This document shows, one piece after another, positions 1 through 5,942 of a DNA stretch of 5,942 nucleotides. The stretch is taken from NCBI GenBank assembly GCA_001872925.1, contig MNYD01000135.1:1-5942 (forward strand), in the 5' to 3' direction. Under the pieces are notes generated by a model. The model was not told the DNA's origin, ran no database searches, and worked only from the letters and a program-made list of their open reading frames with translations. The position numbers were made by a program, and so were the translations under genes. This DNA comes from Dehalococcoidia bacterium CG2_30_46_19 (GTDB lineage Bacteria; Chloroflexota; Dehalococcoidia; GIF9; AB-539-J10). Position 1 is the stretch's first letter. Each line of letters starts with the position of its first letter.

Positions 1-1453
1 ACTCCTCCTCAGGTATCGTTTCATCGTCGTCCACTTTCATTATCTTTCCCCTGAATTCTTCGAAAGGAGGAGGAGCCTCCATCGTCTTCCTAGTAGCAAA
101 GTAAAGGACTATCCCGATTATTGCGAATAGCAGGCCCAGGGCTATCGAAATTATTTCCCCCATAACTAAGGAAACTCCCATCTCTGAAGCTACCTGCGTA
201 CCAATATAGTATGTTAGACCAACAGCGAGGACACTACTGAAGACTATTGCCAGGATTGGAAGAACCATGTGTACTTTAAATGGGCGCTCGATGTTGGGCC
301 TTCGTTTTTTGAGCATGATAATGGACATCATCAGCACAATGTAGAGAACAAGCGACATTGCACATGCCCCGGCACCCAATATCATAACCAGATTGGGGGC
401 AATGACAGCACAAAATAATATCGCCACAAATATTAAGGCATTAACCGGCGTTTTAAATTTCGGGCTCAGACGTCCAAACCATTTTGGTATTACCCCTTCC
501 TTACCAGTAGCATAAAGAGTCCTTCCTGTCTCACTTAGATTGGCATTGAGTGTTGGAGGATGCATACCGACAGCGGCAGCAAGGGCAATCATGGCGATGG
601 CGAAACCGCCAGCGCCAGCATATTGAGTTGCTGCGGCGATAGGTGCTGCTATAGGAGAACCCAGAACTGCGCCAGGCGCTAGACCCAAAGATATACCAAT
701 CACCCAGACATTCACCAGGAATACAAGCATAACGGAAATAAGAAACCCCTTTGGCAGTGTGGTCAGGGGATACTTAATTTCACCAGCCAGTGTGCCGCCC
801 AGCTCCGTTCCCACAAATGCCCAATAAGCCAATCCCACTGCCATCAAAAATAGTAACGGGGTTATTCCCTCAGCGAAGAACGGCTGTTGGTATAATTCCA
901 CCTGAGTATGGGGGATTGATAATGCCCCCCAGATAATCAAAGCAACGAACATAAAGCCAAGTAAGTAAAATTGCGTTCGGGAAAAAATCCTCACTCCAAG
1001 AATGTTTATGACACACACCGCAACCACCAGCAGGCATGCAATTAGGGCATCGGGAAGAACAGCTAATACTGGTATTAAACATTTAATATAGTACGCAAAG
1101 GAAAGGCTCTCTGTTCCGCCACTGCCTAAAATCAAGGCGAGCATCGGTAAGAGCATAAGCATCAAAAGGAGATTCGCTGCCCCGGGTGGAAGACCATATC
1201 GTATGCTGTATATCGGACCGCCGGAATAAGGAAAGATGGTCGCTATCTCCGCCATGCTCATTACCACAACCAAAGACACGATGAACGCCAAAAATAATAC
1301 GAGTAAAACGCTGGGGCCGGTAATCGAGGCAGCCATGGGAACGAAGAGCATCGTCCCACAACCTATGGTAAGTCCAGTATTGATTAAGACAAATTCGATA
1401 AAGCCGATCTTTCTTACAGCCTGGGTCTCTTCAGCCGGTCTGGAAATATCCAC
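1..1453 (-). CDS. APC-superfamily amino-acid permease, C-terminus cut by window edge
   Basis: This is an integral membrane transporter of the amino acid-polyamine-organocation type, expected to move an amino acid or amine across the cytoplasmic membrane. The frame stays open from a GTG at 1453 to the window edge, giving 484 codons. The protein is a series of hydrophobic segments. TM1 carries the broken-helix glycine motif (TGLTIGCGTM, residues 26-35). Around 216-236 lies a TELGGTLAGEIKYPLTTLPKG stretch like the family's E-x-K-x-P loop. Around 307-340 lies the conserved GRTLYA...G-V-P-W-F...KTPVNAL cytoplasmic loop. After the last helix (about 430-453) comes an acidic hydrophilic tail (DDDETIPEEE) that leaves the window. 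An in-frame TAA 14 codons upstream and the lack of an ATG make GTG the only start in this frame. Its SD is weak (GGGGG, 6 bases upstream). The substrate cannot be read from sequence. The N-terminus may instead come from the overlapping short frame at 1453-1524. Confidence 0.9.
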   Translation of the reverse strand, partial: MDISRPAEETQAVRKIGFIEFVLINTGLTIGCGTMLFVPMAASITGPSVLLVLFLAFIVSLVVVMSMAEIATIFPYSGGPIYSIRYGLPPGAANLLLMLMLLPMLALILGSGGTESLSFAYYIKCLIPVLAVLPDALIACLLVVAVCVINILGVRIFSRTQFYLLGFMFVALIIWGALSIPHTQVELYQQPFFAEGITPLLFLMAVGLAYWAFVGTELGGTLAGEIKYPLTTLPKGFLISVMLVFLVNVWVIGISLGLAPGAVLGSPIAAPIAAATQYAGAGGFAIAMIALAAAVGMHPPTLNANLSETGRTLYATGKEGVIPKWFGRLSPKFKTPVNALIFVAILFCAVIAPNLVMILGAGACAMSLVLYIVLMMSIIMLKKRRPNIERPFKVHMVLPILAIVFSSVLAVGLTYYIGTQVASEMGVSLVMGEIISIALGLLFAIIGIVLYFATRKTMEAPPPFEEFRGKIMKVDDDETIPEEE

Positions 1454-1524
1454 TATTTTCCCCCTTTTCCTCCGGGCTTTCGAGGTTCCTTATATCCTTC
1501 TTCTAACCTACTGCCCGAACTCAT
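1453..1524 (-). CDS. 23-residue leader or N-terminal frame overlapping the permease start
   Basis: A short frame starts with ATG at 1524, behind a good SD-like site, and ends with TAG at 1455-1453. The G of TAG is also the first base of the permease GTG (TAGTG). The peptide begins MSSGSRLEEGYKEP and ends in a Lys/Gly-rich stretch (KPGGKGGK). It has no hydrophobic segment and no run of one amino acid typical of an attenuator leader. The last codons are GGG GGA AAA TAG. The heptamer G-GGA-AAA (1462-1456) fits the X-XXY-YYZ pattern for -1 slippage, and a -1 shift reads on as ATA GTG GAT into the permease. It may be a coupled leader peptide, the true N-terminus reached by frameshifting, or an N-terminus separated by one base lost from a homopolymer. 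It has not been recognised as any known peptide. Confidence 0.5.
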   Translation of the reverse strand: MSSGSRLEEGYKEPRKPGGKGGK

Positions 1525-1529
1525 GTAAT

Positions 1530-1535
1530 CCTCTC
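1530..1535 (-). promoter_or_regulatory. Ribosome binding site of the 23-codon frame
   Basis: GAGAGG on the minus strand lies five bases before the ATG at 1524 and pairs reasonably with the anti-SD sequence. It is better placed than anything in front of the permease GTG, whose nearest GGAGG (1473-1469) is 15 bases away. This favours translation initiating at 1524, with the permease reached by coupling or frameshifting. Confidence 0.5.
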
Positions 1536-1562
1536 GCTTTTCTGATTATACGTACTATTTGT

Positions 1563-1596
1563 TTGACACTTTATCAGAAATAATTCTTTGTGACAA
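1563..1596. repeat. Inverted repeat overlapping the promoter candidate (possible operator)
   Basis: TTGACAC at 1563-1569 and GTGACAA at 1590-1596 form a near-perfect inverted repeat of 7-base arms (one mismatched position) separated by 20 bases. One arm covers the -35 hexamer and the other touches the -10 element. Such placement would suit a repressor, but an arm of this size can occur by chance and no regulator is encoded nearby. Confidence 0.2.
1568..1596 (-). promoter_or_regulatory. Sigma-70-like promoter candidate for the 1-1524 permease unit
   Basis: On the minus strand TTGTCA (1596-1591) matches the -35 consensus at five of six positions. It is followed after exactly 17 bases by TAAAGT (1573-1568), which matches the -10 consensus at four of six. 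Transcription would begin near 1561, giving a leader of about 37 bases before the ATG at 1524. The position, between two convergently oriented same-strand genes and upstream of a good RBS, is sensible. A perfect TATAAT hexamer at 1550-1545 has no -35 partner at the usual distance but may be an alternative -10. Confidence 0.4.
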
Positions 1597-1719
1597 TACC
1601 CCATCAAAAAAACGGGTAAGAAGTGCACCAATGTATAACCGGGGGCCGTAGGTTCAGAAAAGGCTAATTCCAAAAGCGAAGGTAGAAATCATTGGCAGGG
1701 CTTCTCCAAATATCTTTCT

Positions 1720-3120
1720 TCATGAAGTCTTCTTGAGAGGCATGCAAGACACGTGCCCACGTATGCCTTTCTTTAGTATATCATTGAGGTTTATTCCTCT
1801 CCTCGCTTTCAAATAACGATTCCTTGCATGATAGTATATAACTCCGATAACCATCCATGCTACGAAGATGGCAAAGCCATATAGGTTCTGCACCCCAAGC
1901 GCAAGTATGAAAAAAATACCAAATAATATGGCTAAACTTGGAAGTAACCAAACCCAGGGGCCTCCTAGCCTAAAGGGGGCTTTCTGATAAACATCGGGCA
2001 TCATGCGAGGTAATAGATATGAAGCGATGAGTATCGGAATAAGAAGAACAATGGAACCAATAGACGCAGTCACACCGAGAATTTCAAGCGAACTCGCTCC
2101 TAGAGGAAGGGCAGCCAAAGAAATGAGGTACATAACAAGCAGACCCCAATGAGGCGTCCCATACTTCTTATTCACCGCACCTAAGGTCCTGGGGACTACC
2201 TCATCATCAGCCAAAGCTAAAATATACCTCGAGCCAAACATATACGTGGCATTTAAGGTAGTAGCCATGGCCAACAGCCCTCCTCCAACAGTGAAAAATA
2301 TCGCCAGTGGACTGGAAAGGAATTTTCCCGCAGATATGGATAGAGGTTGATTTGCGCTGATTTCCCATGGAACGGCACCCACGGCAACCAATCCGATGAG
2401 TGTGTACAACACGATAACCATGGGAATTGCTACGGCAAATGAACGAGGTATAGTCCTCCCAGCATCCTTTATTTCAGCACCCAAATCTATGATGTAGTTT
2501 GCCCCCATGTAGGCAAAGAAAAGGAATCCTGCGGCAATAGCAACGCTTCCAACTCCCTTGGGAAACAAAGGAGTCAGATTGGAAGGGTCGATATTCGGTA
2601 TGCCACCACAGATATAGGTAAATAGAGCCGCTATCAGAATGAAAAACATGGCAACTTGTACCTTGGCAGCAGCTTTTATACCAAGGAGATTTATAACGAA
2701 GAAGAAGGTTAACGCAATCACTGCTATGCCTACTCTGGGCAGAAATGGAAAAAGCACCTGAAGATAATCTGCAAATGTATAGGCATACAGTGGTAACCCA
2801 CCTAAAAGTATTCCCATCATGATTCCCCACACCCCTATGAACCCCCAGAATGGAGAAAATATCCTGCTCGGATATCTGAAGCTACCGCCAACTGTGGGAA
2901 GCGCAGCGCCGAGCATACCAAGTGGAAGCACAGCAAATATCATGGGTAAAGCTGCTACTATGAATGCTATAGGAACTGCTGAGCCACTTATTCCTATGGC
3001 CACGCCGGTCAAAGCAAATATGCCAGCACCGACCATGGCTCCTATCTCTATGGACACTGCATCCATCAACCCCAATTCTCTCTTGAGCCCTAATTCTGAT
3101 ACACCGGCCTCTTTTTCCAT
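1720..3120 (-). CDS. APC-superfamily amino-acid permease
   Basis: A complete amino-acid transporter of about 466 residues, the usual family length, with around 12 hydrophobic segments in the cytoplasmic membrane. Numbered from the upstream ATG at 3135 (471 residues), TM1 holds the classic GAMVGAGIF motif at 32-40, the unwound helix that binds the substrate backbone. The AEIKDAGRTIPR loop at 220-231 matches the family's E-x-K-x-P-x-R-x-x-P-R signature. The SRYILALADDEVVP loop at 302-315 followed by KKYGTPHW is the second signature. The C-terminus (about 437-471) is basic and cytoplasmic. The start at 3120 is preferred because AAAGG lies seven bases upstream, while the ATG at 3135 has no SD. 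It follows the PLP enzyme gene by about 85-100 bases without a clear promoter or terminator, so it may be the last gene of that operon. It differs clearly from the other permease in the window. Substrate unknown; the context suggests the amino acid used by the PLP enzyme. Confidence 0.93.
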   Translation of the reverse strand: MEKEAGVSELGLKRELGLMDAVSIEIGAMVGAGIFALTGVAIGISGSAVPIAFIVAALPMIFAVLPLGMLGAALPTVGGSFRYPSRIFSPFWGFIGVWGIMMGILLGGLPLYAYTFADYLQVLFPFLPRVGIAVIALTFFFVINLLGIKAAAKVQVAMFFILIAALFTYICGGIPNIDPSNLTPLFPKGVGSVAIAAGFLFFAYMGANYIIDLGAEIKDAGRTIPRSFAVAIPMVIVLYTLIGLVAVGAVPWEISANQPLSISAGKFLSSPLAIFFTVGGGLLAMATTLNATYMFGSRYILALADDEVVPRTLGAVNKKYGTPHWGLLVMYLISLAALPLGASSLEILGVTASIGSIVLLIPILIASYLLPRMMPDVYQKAPFRLGGPWVWLLPSLAILFGIFFILALGVQNLYGFAIFVAWMVIGVIYYHARNRYLKARRGINLNDILKKGIRGHVSCMPLKKTS

Positions 3121-3127
3121 TGCATCG

Positions 3128-3132
3128 CCTTT
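3128..3132 (-). promoter_or_regulatory. RBS supporting the start at 3120
   Basis: AAAGG (3132-3128, minus strand) is seven bases before the ATG at 3120 and lies inside the longer frame that begins at 3135. The longer start has only A-rich sequence before it, so this site favours the shorter protein beginning MEKEAGVSELG. Confidence 0.45.
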
Positions 3133-3218
3133 CATTGCTTATTGTTACTCATGATGGGCATTATTTTGAGTAAGACTAAGCGATGAGAGTTTTGAAAATA
3201 AATTGTTTCACTATTATC

Positions 3219-4304
3219 TTATTGAATATAGGGAATTAAATTGCTGCTAAAAAACTTGTGGAATGATTTTGGCAATTTCTTGTAATCATGCTCCTCTTTG
3301 ATAATAGGAGTGAGGTCCACCGAATTAAAAGTGTTCCAGAAAAGGAGCGGGGCATGTTCACGGTCCTTTTGAGTCCTCACAAAATGCAGCAGCGCGGCAA
3401 AAGTCTTGGCAGTATAGGTCAGGTCCAGCTTTATATCTTCAGTCTGTTGAATAATTTCCATCGCTTCCTTTCCCTGAGCGGTAGGCGCACCATAGTCTTC
3501 CCCACAAAAATCATGTAAAACGTACATATCTTCACCATTGAACCTGATAACGGGAACGTTTCTATCATATTTCCTCATCAAATCAACTACCTTATTAGCT
3601 AGATTTGCAGTTGCCTTCTCATTTGCTATCCAATGATATGAAACACGGACACCCACTATTGTCGAATTCAGCCCTGCTAGCTTACTTCCCACGAGTAGCC
3701 CTGCCATTGTCCCTTTAGACCCTAAGGCAACAAATATATATTTTGGCTCTGGAATCTCTCCAGTATCGATTTGTCTTTTTAATTCAAAGGCGGCGGCGAC
3801 AAAGCCCAGGCTTCCCCGTGGCGAAGAGCCTCCCGGAGGAAGATAATAAATATTGCGTTTCGACAGAAAATACCAAATTGATTTTAACACCGCCCCAGCG
3901 GTATTTTTGGCATAACAAAGCTGTGCCCCAAAATGCTGGAAAAGAAGAAGATTTTCTTGAACATGAGTGGTAAGCGGCTGATCAACCAGCAATAACAGAG
4001 TGTTCAGCCCGAGGCGGTTACCATGTATCACTGTGGCAAGACCATGGTTTGTCCCTACCCCTCCATAAGTCATAATGACTTTCTTTTTTTTCTGAAGCGC
4101 ATCCGGAAGTGTGAACTCTAATTTTCGTACCTTATTCCCTCCGTAGTAGTCCGATGATTTATCATCTTCCTTTATCCAGATATTCTCGTAACCAAGCTCC
4201 CTCCCCAGGTTCTCCAATTTCCTTGCCGGGGTAGGGAAATTTCCCAGGCTCCTCCAGGGAATATTCTTTAGGCCTGGATACGCCTCAAATAGTATGGATC
4301 CCAC
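3219..4304 (-). CDS. PLP-dependent D-cysteine desulfhydrase / ACC deaminase family enzyme
   Basis: A 361-residue fold-type II PLP enzyme. The family converts D-cysteine to pyruvate, sulfide and ammonia, or ACC to 2-oxobutyrate and ammonia. The PLP lysine is K58 in YGGNKVRKLEF (54-64). GGVGTNH (81-87) corresponds to the GGxQSNH substrate loop. PPGGSSPRGSLGF (156-168) is the conserved P-x-GGS loop, and GSKGTMAGL (195-203) is the phosphate-binding loop. In known ACC deaminases the tyrosine of the VYEGK motif is followed by Glu and the later motif is HLGG; desulfhydrases have Ser/Thr and HTGG. Here the tyrosine is followed by Thr (LTYTAK, 295-300) and the later motif reads FWNTFNS (322-328), with Thr kept but Gly-Gly lost. 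This argues against ACC deaminase and suggests a divergent desulfhydrase-like branch. The GTG at 4304 is the only usable start, since TGA lies four codons upstream; its SD is weak. It lies 37 bases after the HdrD-like gene. Confidence 0.88.
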   Translation of the reverse strand: MGSILFEAYPGLKNIPWRSLGNFPTPARKLENLGRELGYENIWIKEDDKSSDYYGGNKVRKLEFTLPDALQKKKKVIMTYGGVGTNHGLATVIHGNRLGLNTLLLLVDQPLTTHVQENLLLFQHFGAQLCYAKNTAGAVLKSIWYFLSKRNIYYLPPGGSSPRGSLGFVAAAFELKRQIDTGEIPEPKYIFVALGSKGTMAGLLVGSKLAGLNSTIVGVRVSYHWIANEKATANLANKVVDLMRKYDRNVPVIRFNGEDMYVLHDFCGEDYGAPTAQGKEAMEIIQQTEDIKLDLTYTAKTFAALLHFVRTQKDREHAPLLFWNTFNSVDLTPIIKEEHDYKKLPKSFHKFFSSNLIPYIQ

Positions 4305-4341
4305 AGCACTAACTCAGCTTATAATCGACACCTTTCTTGCT

Positions 4342-5557
4342 TTATTTCTTTAGCACGGGTATGTACGTTCTATTACCTCTAAAAATCCCTGGAATCAAGG
4401 CATGCAACAGCAATCCAGCAACAGTATGTAATGTCCTTCGCTTTATCCTGGTATCAAAAGACTCGCCAATGGCATATTTGAGATATTCCATGACATGCCG
4501 CGTTGGTTGGCCTCGGTAAGATACTAAGCCACCCATTTCGGCAGTCAGATAGCAACCAGCACAATAAGTTACTAGCTCCGATGCCCCTGTTGCCTTTGCC
4601 TCTTTCAGCGCCTTTAAAGCATTTGTGAGTACGTCCTTCAATCCAAAATACTGTTTGGCCCCCGCAGCCATGCCACAGCAATAACCATCTACCCCACTGT
4701 GGCTCCATCTCCACTATTTTTACCCCAATTCTTCCCAGTATCTCACGCCATGGCTCCATTTCTTCAGAGGGGTCCATTATCCTGGCATGACAGGAGTCTT
4801 GAACCGTTGCACTTATATCAAGCTGTCTTTCCACCTTCAGCTTCCCGCTATTCATCCTATCCAGTATCCAGTGCGCCACAAATACAGGCTCGAAGTTAAA
4901 CTTTGCCCCGAATTGCCCTGGAAGCACTTCCTTGAACATCCTGTAGCCTGCAGGACACATAAAAACAAGGCGTTTTATCTCGGAGCTGGCGAAATATTCA
5001 GTAAGCTTGTCCGCCTGCTGTTGCACAATATCGAAAACTCCTCCTCTGTAGAACATCTCGCCACAACAAAGGTCCCACCTCCCGAATATGGGTAGGTCTT
5101 CAAATACCTTGCTGTTTGCCAGATAAGGCAAAGCTAACAGATTGCACCCGGCATACATCATCTCTTCATGGGCAAGGTCATAGGATTGCGCTTCCCACTT
5201 GTTTATCAACGCTTTTTCATCCTGTGGCATGGAGGGCACGAGAGCAGACCTGAAGTTCTGGGGAGGATATGGCAGAGGCATGACCCATTTTGCCTTTAGG
5301 GGAATGCCATTTTTGCGGCCTGATTCATAGGCACGGTTTAAGATAAGTTCGTAGGGATGACAATCGTCAGGGCAAAATGCGTTGCAGGCAGAACAATAAA
5401 TGCAATCATCCAGTATTCGTGTCTTTTCCCCAGCAATTAACTTCTTTATCTCCTCCACCGATTCTTCATGTGTGAAATGGAGATAATTACACCTCTCCAA
5501 GCATATGCCGCAGGAAGAACACTTCTCATAATCGAAAAAATCATATTTCCCCTTCAT
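4342..5557 (-). CDS. HdrD-like Fe-S protein (ferredoxin plus two CCG domains), frameshifted
   Basis: A cytoplasmic electron-transfer protein built like HdrD or GlpC. Members reduce disulfides or pass electrons via Fe-S clusters. Numbering from the ATG at 5575: the first 4Fe-4S motif is C19/C22/C25/C29 (CSSCGICLERC), the second C58/C61/C64/C68 (CIYCSACNAFC). The first CCG domain has C144, CCG 170-172 and C207 (CPAGY, lacking the last Cys). The second has C262, then CCG and CAGC, but only if the frame changes: frame 0 loses homology after VEME (291) and stops at 4454, while the frame one base further on continues YCCGMAAG...VTYCAGC to TAA at 4342. One extra base near 4692-4702 explains this. 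Corrected length is about 404-410 residues, the normal HdrD size. The start at 5557 is chosen for its GGAG; 5575 directly abuts the preceding stop. It may be a recent pseudogene or a sequencing or assembly error. Confidence 0.85.
4692..4702 (-). other. Frameshift site in the HdrD-like gene
   Basis: The minus strand reads GAG CCA CAG TGG GGT AGA. Removing one C of CC (4702-4701) gives GAG CAC AGT GGG GTA GAT GGT TAT TGC TGT GGC, which translates to EHSGVDGYCCG, spaced like the common E-H-x-R-E-N-x-x-CCG pattern. Removing one G of GGGG (4695-4692) also restores the frame, as EPQWVDGYCCG. The exact extra base cannot be decided. No +1 slippery motif or alternative start is apparent here. Confidence 0.75.
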
Positions 5558-5566
5558 ACTTGAGTG

Positions 5567-5570
5567 CTCC
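5567..5570 (-). promoter_or_regulatory. RBS candidate for the HdrD-like gene start at 5557
   Basis: GGAG (5570-5567) lies nine bases before the ATG at 5557, whereas the tandem ATGs at 5575 and 5572 have only a weak GG upstream. The short start gives MKGKYDFFDYEKCSSC, a compact N-terminus before the first cluster motif. Because the previous gene stops at 5576, coupled initiation at 5575 remains possible. Confidence 0.35.
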
Positions 5571-5575
5571 ATCAT

Positions 5576-5942
5576 TTACCATTCTTGGGCTATCTGTTTA
5601 ACACGAAATCTTTTTTTAGAAATAAGTTTAGGGGATTGATTTACCAGCGTCCCCACAAGCTGCGACCTCCCCCTTTGTCCTTGGCGTCTTGCCGGCTTCT
5701 CCCCAATCGCCATTTGAAGCATCTCCAGAATATGATAGATGGGCATGCCAGTGGGATAGAATGTGTGCACTGTGGAAAGCATTTGAAGGCATCCAGCGCA
5801 ATATGTCACTATAGCACCCGCCCTGGTTGCTTTGGCTTCCCTCAGGCTCCTTATTGTAGAAGATACAATTCTAGTAGGGCTGTAACCCGATTCCGGGCTG
5901 AAACCTCCGGCGATGCCGCAACATAAAGAGTTTTGCCGACAA
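5576..5942 (-). CDS. C-terminal part of a second CCG-domain (HdrB/HdrD-like) Fe-S protein
   Basis: The frame is open from the window edge to a TAA at 5578-5576, giving 121 residues of a protein whose N-terminus lies outside. It begins with CRQNSLCCGIAGGF, the CCG of a cysteine-rich domain, followed 38 residues later by VTYCAGC, the closing CxxC. The domain binds a non-cubane 4Fe-4S cluster in HdrB. The stretch from EAKAT through VTYCAGC to AIGE aligns with the same region of the next gene at about 22 of 48 identical residues, so the two are paralogues. After AIGE the protein has a basic tail of about 40 residues (several Arg, Lys and Gln) not matched in its neighbour. Its stop codon directly abuts the ATG at 5575, indicating co-transcription and likely translational coupling. 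Whether it has ferredoxin motifs upstream cannot be seen. Confidence 0.85.
   Translation of the reverse strand, partial: CRQNSLCCGIAGGFSPESGYSPTRIVSSTIRSLREAKATRAGAIVTYCAGCLQMLSTVHTFYPTGMPIYHILEMLQMAIGEKPARRQGQRGRSQLVGTLVNQSPKLISKKRFRVKQIAQEW

Larger units (their letters stand above)
1525..1719. other. Intergenic region between the two permease genes
   Basis: These 195 bases hold no further gene that can be supported. Besides the promoter elements, the minus strand has a T7 run (1612-1606) inside a weak hairpin with arms TACCC/GGGTA (1618-1614 and 1601-1597). The T run lies in the loop, not after a GC-rich stem, so this is not a convincing intrinsic terminator. No other structured signal was seen. 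Confidence 0.5.

Noticed and set aside
870..1361. Two minus-strand frames inside the left permease gene
   Set aside because: They are in another frame of the same strand, Cys/Trp/His-rich without motifs, while the permease frame is unbroken through the region.
1563..1568. Plus-strand TTGACA as a -35 element
   Set aside because: No -10-like hexamer follows at 16-18 bases and no plus-strand gene lies downstream.
1236..1583. Plus-strand open frame of 115 codons opposite the left permease start
   Set aside because: The minus-strand permease frame carries clear APC motifs; this frame is a reverse-strand echo of it.
1597..1618. Intrinsic terminator after the complete permease gene
   Set aside because: The T7 tract is in the loop of a 5-base-pair hairpin rather than after a GC-rich stem.
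3136..3170. Nine-codon upstream frame (MPIMSNNKQ) before the complete permease
   Set aside because: It has no SD and no regulatory feature, and very short frames of this size arise by chance.
3219..4304. Naming the PLP enzyme as ACC deaminase
   Set aside because: The Glu after the active-site tyrosine and the HLGG motif of true ACC deaminases are both absent.
4692..4702. Programmed +1 frameshift in the HdrD-like gene
   Set aside because: The codons CCA CAG TGG GGT offer no known +1 slip site, and no in-frame stop or rare pause codon sits at the junction.
5564..5926. Plus-strand open frame of 120 codons
   Set aside because: It lies opposite the CCG-domain gene with clear cysteine motifs, has no recognisable motif itself and no supporting context.

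Overview
All genes that can be supported lie on the minus strand, so the window reads from right to left. It looks like part of an anaerobic prokaryote's chromosome. Two heterodisulfide-reductase-type Fe-S proteins point to anaerobic thiol or electron-transfer metabolism. Shine-Dalgarno-like sites and one -35/-10 promoter candidate favour Bacteria. Frequent ATA, AGA and AGG codons are also seen in thermophiles and archaea, so the lineage is left open.

Layout in the direction of transcription: (1) 5942-5576, the C-terminal end of a CCG-domain (HdrB/HdrD-type) Fe-S protein, cut by the window edge. (2) 5557/5575-4342, a second protein of the same type with two ferredoxin motifs and two CCG domains; its frame is broken by one extra base near 4692-4702. 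(3) 4304-3219, a PLP enzyme of the ACC deaminase / D-cysteine desulfhydrase family whose diagnostic residues favour the desulfhydrase side. (4) 3120/3135-1720, a complete APC-superfamily amino-acid permease. (5) After a 195-base gap with a promoter candidate, a 23-residue reading frame (1524-1453) overlaps by one base the GTG start of a second APC permease (1453-1), which runs off the left edge.

Genes 1 to 4 are closely spaced (0, 37 and about 85-100 bases) and may form one operon. A permease importing an amino acid, a PLP lyase acting on it and CCG-domain proteins handling thiol/disulfide redox would make a coherent catabolic module, possibly for D-cysteine or a related sulfur amino acid. 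This is an inference from context. The last permease is probably transcribed from its own promoter. The two most unusual points are the junction at 1453-1524, where a GGGAAAA heptamer sits directly before a stop codon and a -1 shift would fuse the short frame to the permease, and the single-base frame break in the HdrD-like gene.

There is no RNA gene, CRISPR array or recognisable mobile element, and no gene-free stretch longer than 300 bases.
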